Source: Pseudomonadota bacterium (GTDB lineage Bacteria > Pseudomonadota > Gammaproteobacteria > Steroidobacterales > Steroidobacteraceae). From it: a stretch of DNA of 12,295 nucleotides. Location of the stretch: assembly GCA_021780395.1 (NCBI GenBank), contig JAJXYU010000251.1, forward strand, positions 1 to 12,295, read 5' to 3'. Made by a program: the position numbers and the translations under genes. Positions 1 through 5,918 of this stretch are shown in pieces; the stretch's first letter is position 1; every line of letters starts with the position of its first letter. The notes under the pieces are model-generated. The model was not told the DNA's origin, searched no databases, and saw nothing but the letters and a program-made list of their open reading frames with translations.

Positions 1-861
1 GTAGACATCGAGGAACACCGCCGCGAGGTCGGTGCGCGACCGGCCGGCGAGGTCCATCACCAGGAACGCGGTGTCGCTCATCACGTCGATCCAGCGCAAC
101 CCCGGATCGAACTCCAGGCAGTCGAACGGAATCAAGCCGCCGGCCCAGCGCACGATGTTGCGTGCGTGCAGATCGCCATGGCATTCGCGCACGAACCCGG
201 CGGCTTCGCGGTCCTCGAAGCGATGCGCATCCCGTTCGAGCCGGTCGTGCGTCCAGTCGATCAGCCGGCCGAACTCGGGGACGGATCCGGGCTCGCCGAC
301 GTGGGCGAGGAGTGTCGCCAGAGTGGCGAGGACCGCGGTGCGCATCCTCCGGCTGTTCGCTCCGTCCGGACGTCCGAGGTCGATCGGCGCGTCCGCGTGG
401 AAGCGCGCGATGCGGCGGCCCAGGCCGGCGATCTCGGCGGCCTCGACCGCGTTGTGCTCGAGCAATGCGCAGAGCTCCTGGGTTCCGTCGAACTGGCGCA
501 TCTTCACCGCGTACTCGATCGCGGCGCCCGTGCCGCCGACGCGCAATCCCTGCGCGGCGCGTACGATCGGCACGACCTCCAGATAGAGTTCGGGGGCCAG
601 GCGGGCGTTCAGGCGCCGCTCCTCCTCGCACAGGAAGTGTCGACGCTCGAGCGTGCTCGCGTCGAGGAACTCGAACCGCACCGGTTTCTTGATCTTGTAC
701 GCGAACTCGCCGGTCAAGACGACCAGCGAGGTGTTGGTCTCGATCACCCGCGGGGACGTGACCGGATGAGGATACGCAGCCGGGTCGAGCCACTGCGCAA
801 CCCCCCACGGAGCCGGCGTCCCGCCGGCGGGGTCGGTGCCGCTCATCGCCCGCATCGTCAT
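1..861 (-). CDS. Aminoglycoside-phosphotransferase-like kinase (COG2187 type), partial
   Basis: Translation of the minus strand is open from 861 to the left edge: 287 residues with no stop. The N-terminus has the segments AAYPHPVTSPRVIET (about 27-41) and LTGEFAYKIKKPVRFEFLD (48-66), which I recognise as the conserved start of the COG2187 kinase family. The segment EYAVKMRQF (about 115-123) is also typical. The catalytic loop HGDLHARN is at 228-235 (Asp230, Asn235), followed by PFDCLEFD with the metal-binding Asp247. Family members usually carry a second, P-loop ATPase domain (COG0645) C-terminal to this; here it would lie beyond the left edge. The substrate is unknown for the family and it is not evidence of drug resistance. 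ATG at 861 is chosen because GGAG lies 5 bases upstream; ATG at 885 is also in frame and an in-frame stop (904-906) bounds the choice. It is divergent from glpK. Confidence 0.85.
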   Translation of the reverse strand, partial: MTMRAMSGTDPAGGTPAPWGVAQWLDPAAYPHPVTSPRVIETNTSLVVLTGEFAYKIKKPVRFEFLDASTLERRHFLCEEERRLNARLAPELYLEVVPIVRAAQGLRVGGTGAAIEYAVKMRQFDGTQELCALLEHNAVEAAEIAGLGRRIARFHADAPIDLGRPDGANSRRMRTAVLATLATLLAHVGEPGSVPEFGRLIDWTHDRLERDAHRFEDREAAGFVRECHGDLHARNIVRWAGGLIPFDCLEFDPGLRWIDVMSDTAFLVMDLAGRSRTDLAAVFLDVY

Positions 862-1033
862 CGGTACTCCGCGACCGGCCGTCATCGAGCCCTCGTCGGT
901 ACTCTAGGCCGGCGCGCGGTCCGCGGCCATCGGGAGCAGGCGCGGATCACTACGGGGATATCCCGGGTGCCCGCCACGTGTGCGATCATCGGGCCGCTGC
1001 CGCCGGTGCGGCGTCGACGAGGATCCCGCTCCC
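862..1033. promoter_or_regulatory. Divergent control region between the COG2187-type kinase and glpK
   Basis: This gap must hold the promoters of both divergent genes. For the minus-strand kinase, TAGAGT (complement of 901-906) is a possible -10 box with a poor -35. A perfect 10-bp palindrome GGGATATCCC lies at 955-964 and could be an operator. For glpK, GAGGA at 1019-1023 is a plausible ribosome-binding site 10 bases before the ATG. I see no recognisable GlpR operator and no convincing sigma-70 promoter for glpK. Confidence 0.4.
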
Positions 1034-2533
1034 ATGCCTCAGTATGTCGCGTCGATCGACCAAGGAACCACCAGCACCCGGTTCATCGTGTTCGACCGCG
1101 GCGGCAACCCGGTGGCCTCGGCGCAGCGCGAGCACGCCCAGATCTTCCCGCGACCGGGCTGGGTGGAGCACGACCCGCTCGAGATCCTCGACAACACCCG
1201 ACAGGTCGCGGCGGAGGCGTTGTCGCGCGCGGGCCTGCGCGCCGCGGATCTTGGCGCGATCGGAATCACGAACCAACGCGAGACCGTGCTCGTCTGGGAT
1301 CGCCACAGCGGCCGGCCCTTGCACAATGCGCTCGTCTGGCAGGACACGCGCGCCGACGCCCTGGTCGCACGCCACGCCGCCGACGGCGGCCACGACCGAT
1401 TCCGCGAGAAGACCGGCCTGCCGCTCGCGAGCTATTTCAGCGCACCGAAGCTCGAATGGCTGTTCGCCGAGGTTGGCGGCGCGCGCGCCGCGGCGCAGGC
1501 GGGCGACGCATTGGTCGGTACCATCGACGCCTGGCTGGTATGGCACTTGACCGGCGGGCCGCGCGGTGGCGTGCACGTCAGTGACGTCACCAACGCGAGC
1601 CGCACGCAGTTGATGGACCTCGCGACCCTGGATTGGGACGAGGAACTGCTCCGCGAATTCGGCGTGCCGCGCGCGGCGCTGCCGCGGATCGTCGCGTCCA
1701 GCGAGTCGTACGGGGTGGTGCGCGACGGACCGCTCGCCGGGGTTGCGCTCGCGGGAATCCTCGGGGACCAGCAGGCCGCGCTGGTCGGACAGGCCTGTTT
1801 CGAGCCGGGCGCGACCAAGAGCACCTACGGGACCGGGTGCTTCCTGCTGACGAACACCGGCACGCAACCGGTGCGCTCGCGCGCCGGGCTGATCACCACC
1901 GTCGCCTACCGGTTCGGCCGGGATGCGCCGCGCTACGCGCTCGAGGGCTCGGTCGCGATCGCCGGCGCGCTCGTGCAGTGGCTGCGCGACAATCTCCGGT
2001 TGATCGAGCGCAGCGCCGACGTCGAGGCGCTCGCGCGCGAGGTCGAGGACAACGGCGACGTGTACCTCGTGCCGGCCTTCTCCGGGCTGTACGCTCCATA
2101 TTGGCGGCCCGACGCCCGCGGCGTGATCGCCGGGCTGACCCGCTATGCGAACCGCGGGCACATCGCGCGCGCGGCGCTCGAGGCGACCGCGTACCAGACG
2201 CGCGACGTGCTCGAGGCGATGCGCGACGATTCAGGCACGGCAATCGCCGAGCTCAAGGTCGACGGCGGCATGACGGTGAACGAGACGCTGATGCAATTCC
2301 AGGCGGACATCCTCGGCATCGACGTGCTGCGGCCGAGGACCGTCGAGACGACCGCGCTCGGGGCCGCCTTCGCCGCGGGGCTCGCGGTCGGCTACTGGCG
2401 CAGCGGCGCGGATCTCGCGGCGGAGCTCACGATCGAGCGGCGGTTCACGCCGGCGATGACCGACGCGCGGCGGGCGACCCTGACCGCGGGCTGGAGGAAG
2501 GCGGTGGCTCGATCGCTCGGCTGGGTCGGCTGA
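1034..2533 (+). CDS. glpK: Glycerol kinase
   Basis: The protein has 499 residues, close to the 502 of E. coli GlpK. It phosphorylates glycerol to sn-glycerol 3-phosphate with ATP in the cytoplasm. The FGGY-kinase landmarks are in order: phosphate loop DQGTTSTR (9-16), ITNQRET (78-84, with the glycerol-contacting Arg82/Glu83), [10 protein letters not shown] (133-142, Tyr134), [10 protein letters not shown] (165-174), GDQQAAL (244-250) with catalytic Asp245, STYGTGCF (263-270), [12 protein letters not shown] (346-357), and the C-terminal ATP-site segments [10 protein letters not shown] (407-416) and [17 protein letters not shown] (439-455). ATG 1034 is preferred over an in-frame ATG at 980 because it gives the normal N-terminus and follows GAGGA at 1019-1023. 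Partners usually found beside it (glpF, glpD, glpR) are not in the window. The C-terminus does not show the enterobacterial IIA-Glc-binding segment, so glucose control of that kind is unlikely (inference). Confidence 0.97.
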   Translation: MPQYVASIDQGTTSTRFIVFDRGGNPVASAQREHAQIFPRPGWVEHDPLEILDNTRQVAAEALSRAGLRAADLGAIGITNQRETVLVWDRHSGRPLHNALVWQDTRADALVARHAADGGHDRFREKTGLPLASYFSAPKLEWLFAEVGGARAAAQAGDALVGTIDAWLVWHLTGGPRGGVHVSDVTNASRTQLMDLATLDWDEELLREFGVPRAALPRIVASSESYGVVRDGPLAGVALAGILGDQQAALVGQACFEPGATKSTYGTGCFLLTNTGTQPVRSRAGLITTVAYRFGRDAPRYALEGSVAIAGALVQWLRDNLRLIERSADVEALAREVEDNGDVYLVPAFSGLYAPYWRPDARGVIAGLTRYANRGHIARAALEATAYQTRDVLEAMRDDSGTAIAELKVDGGMTVNETLMQFQADILGIDVLRPRTVETTALGAAFAAGLAVGYWRSGADLAAELTIERRFTPAMTDARRATLTAGWRKAVARSLGWVG

Positions 2534-2535
2534 AC

Positions 2536-2582
2536 GCGCGCCGCGCCGGACCCTCAGATCACCCGCGACAAGCGCGGCGCGC
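2536..2582. terminator. GC-rich inverted repeat between convergent glpK and hemN
   Basis: Perfect 11-bp arms GCGCGCCGCGC (2536-2546) and GCGCGGCGCGC (2572-2582) are separated by 25 bases. The left arm begins three bases after the glpK stop and the right arm lies inside the last codons of hemN. The position suits a bidirectional transcription brake, but there is no T-run on either side, so it is not a standard intrinsic terminator. Low sequence complexity (only G and C) weakens the case. Confidence 0.4.
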
Positions 2583-3945
2583 CCGCGCCGGCGTTCTGGT
2601 ACGCGTCGAACACCATCGCGACGTTGCGCATCAGCAATCGACCCCGCGGGGTCAACGCGATCCGGCGCCCGGCGCGCTCGACCAGTCCATCGCGCACCAG
2701 GGTCTCGAGCCGATCGAGCGCCTCCCCGAAATAGGCATCGAAGTCGATTCCGAAACGCCGTTCGACCGCATCGACCTCGATCACGTTGTCGCACATGATC
2801 CGATGGATCACGTCGCGTCTCACGACGTCGTCGTCGGTCATCACGACGCCGCGCTGGATCGGGAGGTGTCCTTCGTCGAGCATCGCCGAATACTGCGCGA
2901 TCGTCTTCTGGTTCTGCACGTACAGCCGGCCGACCTGACCGATCGCGCTGACCCCGAGGCTCACGAGATCACGGCTCGCGTGCGTCGTGTACCCCTGGAA
3001 GGTGCGATGCATCGTGCCGTTCGCGTGCGCGCGCGCGAGCGAGTCCTCGGGCAGCGCGAAATGATCCATCCCGATGTACCGGTAGCCGGCGTCGGTCAGC
3101 GTGTCGATCGCGAGCTTCAGCAGTTCGAGCCGCATCGACGGCCCGGGCAGGTCCTGCGCGACGATCTTGCGTTGCGCCTTGAAGGTCGTCGGCATGTGGG
3201 CGTACCCGTACACCGCGAGCCGGTCCGGCCGCTGCGCGACGACCGCGGCGAGGGTCGCCGCGAAGGTCCGCGGCGTCTGCTTAGGCAGCCCGTAGATCAG
3301 GTCGAAGTTCAGCGACTGCAGTCCGAGTCCGCGCGCGGCGTCGACCAGCCGCGTGACGGTGTCGATCGGCTGGTAACGGTTGATCGCGCGCTGGACCTCG
3401 GGATCGTAGTCCTGGACCCCGAGGCTCATGCGGTTGAAGCCGAGCCCGACCAGGGCCTCGAGACGCGCAGGGTCGACCGTGCGCGGATCGATTTCGATCG
3501 AGTAGTCGCGGGTCGGCGACCGCGTCAAGCGGAAGTGGCGCTCGATCCCGTCCAACACCGACGCGAGCCGGTCCTGGCTCAGGAACGTCGGCGTGCCCCC
3601 GCCGAAGTGCAGTTGTTCGACTTCGCGCGCCCGGTCGAAATAGCCGCTGCGCAGTTCGATCTCACGCGCGAGCCGCCGCAGGTAGGCGTCCGCCTGGTCC
3701 ATCTGGCGGGTCACGATCTTGTTGCAACCGCAATAGAAGCAGGGGCTCTGACAGAACGGAATGTGCACGTACAGCGACAGCGGCGCCTTCGCGAGCGCGC
3801 CCGGGCTGGTCGCGGCGGCCTCGCGATAGGCGGTGAGCCCGATGCGGTCGTGGAATTGAACCGCGGTCGGATACGAGGTGTAACGCGGTCCCTCGCGATC
3901 GTAACGCCGCATCAAATCGTCGTCGAACAATACGTCGGTCGTCAT
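2554..3945 (-). CDS. hemN: Oxygen-independent coproporphyrinogen III oxidase (radical SAM)
   Basis: This 463-residue protein (E. coli HemN has 457) converts coproporphyrinogen III to protoporphyrinogen IX without O2 in heme synthesis. The radical-SAM cluster motif is HIPFCQSPCFYCGCNKI, with Cys65, Cys69 and Cys72 for the 4Fe-4S cluster and the extra Cys74 typical of true HemN. The SAM-binding glycine motif FGGGTPTF is at 114-121, followed by SIEIDPRTVDP and the C-terminal HemN signature QGYTTHASRDLVSLGVSAIG. The N-terminal GPRYTSYPTA (19-28) is also diagnostic and separates HemN from HemW-like proteins. I choose ATG 3945 rather than ATG 3987 because GGGAGG (complement of 3954-3959) sits 8 bases upstream, and the 3987 ATG would overlap a good -10 box. 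It is convergent with glpK and divergent from a small membrane ORF. Confidence 0.96.
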   Translation of the reverse strand: MTTDVLFDDDLMRRYDREGPRYTSYPTAVQFHDRIGLTAYREAAATSPGALAKAPLSLYVHIPFCQSPCFYCGCNKIVTRQMDQADAYLRRLAREIELRSGYFDRAREVEQLHFGGGTPTFLSQDRLASVLDGIERHFRLTRSPTRDYSIEIDPRTVDPARLEALVGLGFNRMSLGVQDYDPEVQRAINRYQPIDTVTRLVDAARGLGLQSLNFDLIYGLPKQTPRTFAATLAAVVAQRPDRLAVYGYAHMPTTFKAQRKIVAQDLPGPSMRLELLKLAIDTLTDAGYRYIGMDHFALPEDSLARAHANGTMHRTFQGYTTHASRDLVSLGVSAIGQVGRLYVQNQKTIAQYSAMLDEGHLPIQRGVVMTDDDVVRRDVIHRIMCDNVIEVDAVERRFGIDFDAYFGEALDRLETLVRDGLVERAGRRIALTPRGRLLMRNVAMVFDAYQNAGAGAPRLSRVI

Positions 3946-3985
3946 GCCGGCCGCCTCCCGAGAGGAATCCCGCGGATACCGGCTC

Positions 3986-4014
3986 ATTGTACGGCGCGCG
4001 ACCCGGGCCGTCTG
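3986..4014 (-). promoter_or_regulatory. Candidate sigma-70 promoter of hemN
   Basis: On the minus strand, TACAAT (complement of 3986-3991) is a five-of-six match to the -10 consensus. CAGACG (complement of 4009-4014) lies exactly 17 bases upstream as a weak -35 (three of six). Transcription would begin near 3979, leaving a leader of about 34 bases before the chosen hemN start. No FNR-type TTGAT-N4-ATCAA site is visible, although HemN genes are often oxygen-controlled. Confidence 0.5.
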
Positions 4015-4026
4015 CGGGAGACTACC

Positions 4027-4041
4027 TACCGGGCTCCGGTA
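4027..4041. promoter_or_regulatory. Inverted repeat upstream of hemN and the small ORF
   Basis: TACCGG-GCT-CCGGTA is a perfect 6-bp inverted repeat with a 3-base spacer. It lies in the divergent control region, just upstream of the predicted hemN -35 box and about 80 bases before the small ORF. It could be an operator for a dimeric regulator, but nothing identifies the protein. Confidence 0.35.
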
Positions 4042-4118
4042 CGCCCCGTATGGGCCCGCAGCGGCCGGGTCGTCTACGATTCAGCCGGGTTGCGGTATCC
4101 CGCGGAGGATCGTCGGAC

Positions 4119-4208
4119 ATGGTCGAGATGGTACGGGGAGCGATCACGCTCGCGCTGATGGTGGGTTTCGTCGTCTACGCCTCGAGCCGGGCGGGCAGGG
4201 CGCGCTGA
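4119..4208 (+). CDS. Candidate 29-residue single-helix membrane protein
   Basis: An ATG at 4119 is preceded by GGAGGA at 4104-4109 with a 9-base spacer, one of the best ribosome-binding sites in the window. The product begins MVEMVRGAITLALM, continues as a hydrophobic helix through about residue 20 (GFVVYA), and ends in a basic tail (SSRAGRAR). That is the layout of a one-pass inner-membrane microprotein with its tail in the cytoplasm. The order 'RG..T..L...F......Y' then a basic end faintly recalls CcoQ/FixQ, the small subunit of cbb3 cytochrome oxidase. However, it is shorter, lacks the usual CcoQ tail, and no ccoN/O/P genes are here. It is divergent from hemN and convergent with the response regulator gene. 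Function is unassigned; a chance ORF remains possible. Confidence 0.5.
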   Translation: MVEMVRGAITLALMVGFVVYASSRAGRAR

Positions 4209-4212
4209 GGCG

Positions 4213-4249
4213 CCGGCGCGCGCGACCCGCCGGCGATCGGGCGCGCCGG
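4213..4249. terminator. GC-rich inverted repeat between the small ORF and the response regulator gene
   Basis: Perfect 9-bp arms CCGGCGCGC (4213-4221) and GCGCGCCGG (4241-4249) enclose a 19-base loop. They fill almost the whole 43-base gap between two convergent stop codons (4208 and 4252). There is no T-run. The placement repeats that of the inverted repeat between glpK and hemN, which supports a role in ending or separating converging transcripts. Confidence 0.45.
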
Positions 4250-4251
4250 GG

Positions 4252-4881
4252 TCACTCGGCGATCATCATGTGGAGCTTGACCAGGTGCGCGACCGAACGC
4301 GCACCCATCTTCTCCATGACCTTCGCACGGTGGATCTCGACCGTCCGCTCGCTCAGGCCGAGGTCGATCGCGATCACCTTGTTCGCGCCGCCTTCGACCA
4401 CCAGGTCCATGACCTGGCGTTCCCGCGGCGTCAGGCTCTCCAGGCGTTTCAACACGTCCGCGCGGCGCGCGAGGCCTTGCCGGCTCTCCGCGTCGTGGCG
4501 CAACGCATGGTTGACCTTGTCGAGCAGGTCCTGCTCGCGGAACGGCTTCTGGATGAACTCGAAGGCGCCGGACTTCATCGCCTGCACCGCCATCGGCACG
4601 TCGCCGTGGCCGGTGATGAAGATCACCGGCAGCATGCAGCCGGTCTGGTTCAGCTGCTGCTGCAGTTCGAGGCCGCTCATCTCGGGCATGCGAATGTCGA
4701 GCACGAGACAGCCGGCGGCGTCGGGTTTCAGGTTCGCGAGGAACTCGCTCGGACGGGCGTAGGCGCGAGTGTCGAAGCCGACCGTGCTGAGCAGCAGCGT
4801 CAGCGCGCGCCGCATGCCGTCATCGTCGTCGACCACGTAGATCGTGCCCTTCGTCGCCGGCGGCTCGCTGGGTTTCGTCAT
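4252..4881 (-). CDS. FixJ-family two-component response regulator
   Basis: This is a 209-residue receiver plus LuxR-type helix-turn-helix protein. The receiver spans about 13-125: acidic pocket DDDD (18-21), phospho-acceptor Asp62 in LDIRMPEMSG, switch Thr90 in FITGHGD, and Lys112 in IQKPF. The C-terminal DNA-binding domain begins near 148 (LTPRERQVMDLVVEG) and includes the recognition helix region SERTVEIHRAKVMEKMG (177-193), the FixJ/NarL fold. It lies 12 bases downstream of the histidine kinase stop, and its GAGG site (complement of 4889-4892, 7-base spacer) sits in that gap, so the two are surely one operon. Relatives include FixJ, TtrR, TodT and StyR; sequence alone does not decide the signal. 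Likely targets are its own divergent region, hemN or neighbouring genes (inference). Confidence 0.95.
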   Translation of the reverse strand: MTKPSEPPATKGTIYVVDDDDGMRRALTLLLSTVGFDTRAYARPSEFLANLKPDAAGCLVLDIRMPEMSGLELQQQLNQTGCMLPVIFITGHGDVPMAVQAMKSGAFEFIQKPFREQDLLDKVNHALRHDAESRQGLARRADVLKRLESLTPRERQVMDLVVEGGANKVIAIDLGLSERTVEIHRAKVMEKMGARSVAHLVKLHMMIAE

Positions 4882-4893
4882 CCGATCACCTCG

Positions 4894-5646
4894 TCAATTG
4901 ACCACGGCCGGCAGGCGGAACCAGAACCGGCTCCCGCTCGGGGGCCGCGACTCGAATCCTATCGTACCTTCGTGCGCCTCGATGATCGCGCGGCTCGACG
5001 CGAGACCGAGACCGGTGCCGCGGGCCTTGGTCGTGAAGAACGGGCGGAACAGTTGATCACGGATCTCCGGGGCGATGCCGGCGCCGGTATCGTATACGCT
5101 GGTCTCGACCGCGTAGCGGTCGCCGCTGGTCGCGATCCGCACCTGCGGACGCGCCTCCGTGGCCCGCTCGGCCGACGCATCGAACGCGTTCTGAACCAGC
5201 GCGAACAGCACGTGCTGGACCTTCAGCCGGTCGATCGGCACCTCGGGCAGGTCGGCCGGCGTCGCCTCGATCTCGAGAGCCCCGTGCGCGCGCAGCGCGA
5301 GCATCTCGAGCACCGGCCGCAATTCAGCGATCACGTCCGGCATCCGACAGGTCTCGCGGGTGGTCGGTTCGTACTCGAACAGGCTCCGGATCCGCCGGAT
5401 CCCCTCGCCGGCGCCGAGCGCCTCGTGGCTGATCTGCCGGAACACGTCGGTCGCCGGCGCGACCAGCGGGTCGGGGCGGTTCAGCATCCGCTCGCCGGCC
5501 TGCGCGAAGGTGGCGATCGCCCCGAGCGGCTGATTGAGTTCATGGGCGATCCCGCTCGCCATTTCGGCGAGCGCCGAGATCCGCGCGATCTCCATCAGCT
5601 GGTTGAGGATCGCGCCCGGTTCCGGCGCGGCCGATTTGTCGTTCAT
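4894..5646 (-). CDS. Sensor-less histidine kinase, partner of the FixJ-type regulator
   Basis: This 250-residue kinase has only a catalytic core. HisKA carries His35 in GIAHELNQPLGAI (32-44). The ATP-binding domain shows the N box VQNAFDAS (Asn153), G1 box DTGAGI (185-190), F box FRPFFTTK (199-206) and G2 box GTGLGL (209-214). This is the FixL/DctB/NtrB type of kinase core. No transmembrane segment, PAS or GAF domain precedes it; only about 17 residues lie before the dimerisation helix, so it must sense through another protein or be soluble and constitutive. ATG 5646 is chosen over an in-frame ATG at 5691 because AGGG (complement of 5654-5657) lies 7 bases upstream and the extra residues are not domain-like. 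It is first in an operon with the regulator and divergent from the hybrid kinase. Confidence 0.93.
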   Translation of the reverse strand: MNDKSAAPEPGAILNQLMEIARISALAEMASGIAHELNQPLGAIATFAQAGERMLNRPDPLVAPATDVFRQISHEALGAGEGIRRIRSLFEYEPTTRETCRMPDVIAELRPVLEMLALRAHGALEIEATPADLPEVPIDRLKVQHVLFALVQNAFDASAERATEARPQVRIATSGDRYAVETSVYDTGAGIAPEIRDQLFRPFFTTKARGTGLGLASSRAIIEAHEGTIGFESRPPSGSRFWFRLPAVVN

Positions 5647-5748
5647 CAATCCACCCTGCGCGTTGCAATGCGAGCCACGGGGCGGCGGCATCAGGCGCCG
5701 GCACCCCGCGGATCGATCCTCTCTTTACATTCTCAGCCAACCCTGGGA

Positions 5749-5771
5749 TCCGAGAGTGCCGAATTTCTCGG
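5749..5771. promoter_or_regulatory. Inverted repeat CCGAGA-N11-TCTCGG
   Basis: Perfect 6-bp arms (5749-5754 and 5766-5771) are separated by 11 bases, giving a 23-bp site with half-sites about 17 bases apart centre to centre. That spacing suits a dimeric DNA-binding protein. It adjoins the next repeat cluster. The protein that would bind it is unknown; the FixJ-type regulator encoded alongside is an obvious candidate. Confidence 0.35.
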
Positions 5772-5809
5772 CGCAACGCAGTTGCGGTTTCCCCGCATCG
5801 GGTTGCGCC
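5770..5809. repeat. Triple GTTGCG/CGCAAC repeat cluster
   Basis: CGCAAC-GCA-GTTGCG at 5772-5786 is a perfect 6-bp inverted repeat with a 3-base spacer. A third copy in GTTGCGCC (5802-5809) is the exact complement of GGCGCAAC (5770-5777), making a second, 8-bp inverted repeat with a 24-base gap. Two alternative pairings of one left arm could be operator half-sites or alternative hairpins. Confidence 0.4.
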
Positions 5810-5875
5810 GGGCCCTTAGGCCGCCCCCCGGCTCGGCGAGAGATCGGGTAGACTGCCGACCTGGCCCGGGACCGT

Positions 5876-5891
5876 CCGGGCTCGAGCCCGG
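5876..5891. promoter_or_regulatory. 16-bp perfect palindrome ahead of the hybrid kinase
   Basis: CCGGGCTCGAGCCCGG reads the same on both strands and ends 27 bases before the hybrid kinase ATG, just downstream of the weak TAGACT -10 box. As DNA it could be a repressor site overlapping the transcript start; as RNA a loopless palindrome would need to open a few bases to form a short hairpin. Confidence 0.4.
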
Positions 5892-5918
5892 CGGCCCTGC
5901 AGCGGACGCGATGAGCCC

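Larger units (their letters stand above)
5647..5918. promoter_or_regulatory. Divergent control region between the two kinase genes
   Basis: This 272-base gap is the longest in the window and holds no gene that I can support. It contains several inverted repeats (listed separately), an AT-richer patch around 5720-5731 (TCTTTACATTCT), and TAGACT at 5849-5854 as a weak -10 box for the hybrid kinase. No convincing -35 is seen for either direction, which would suit activator-dependent promoters. Confidence 0.45.

Noticed and set aside
166..1584. A 472-codon plus-strand frame at the left end
   Set aside because: It is antisense to the COG2187-type kinase, whose catalytic motifs are intact, and overlaps glpK in another frame.
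1633..4158. An 841-codon plus-strand frame across the end of glpK and all of hemN
   Set aside because: It is out of frame with glpK and antisense to hemN, both well supported, and its residues show no domain.
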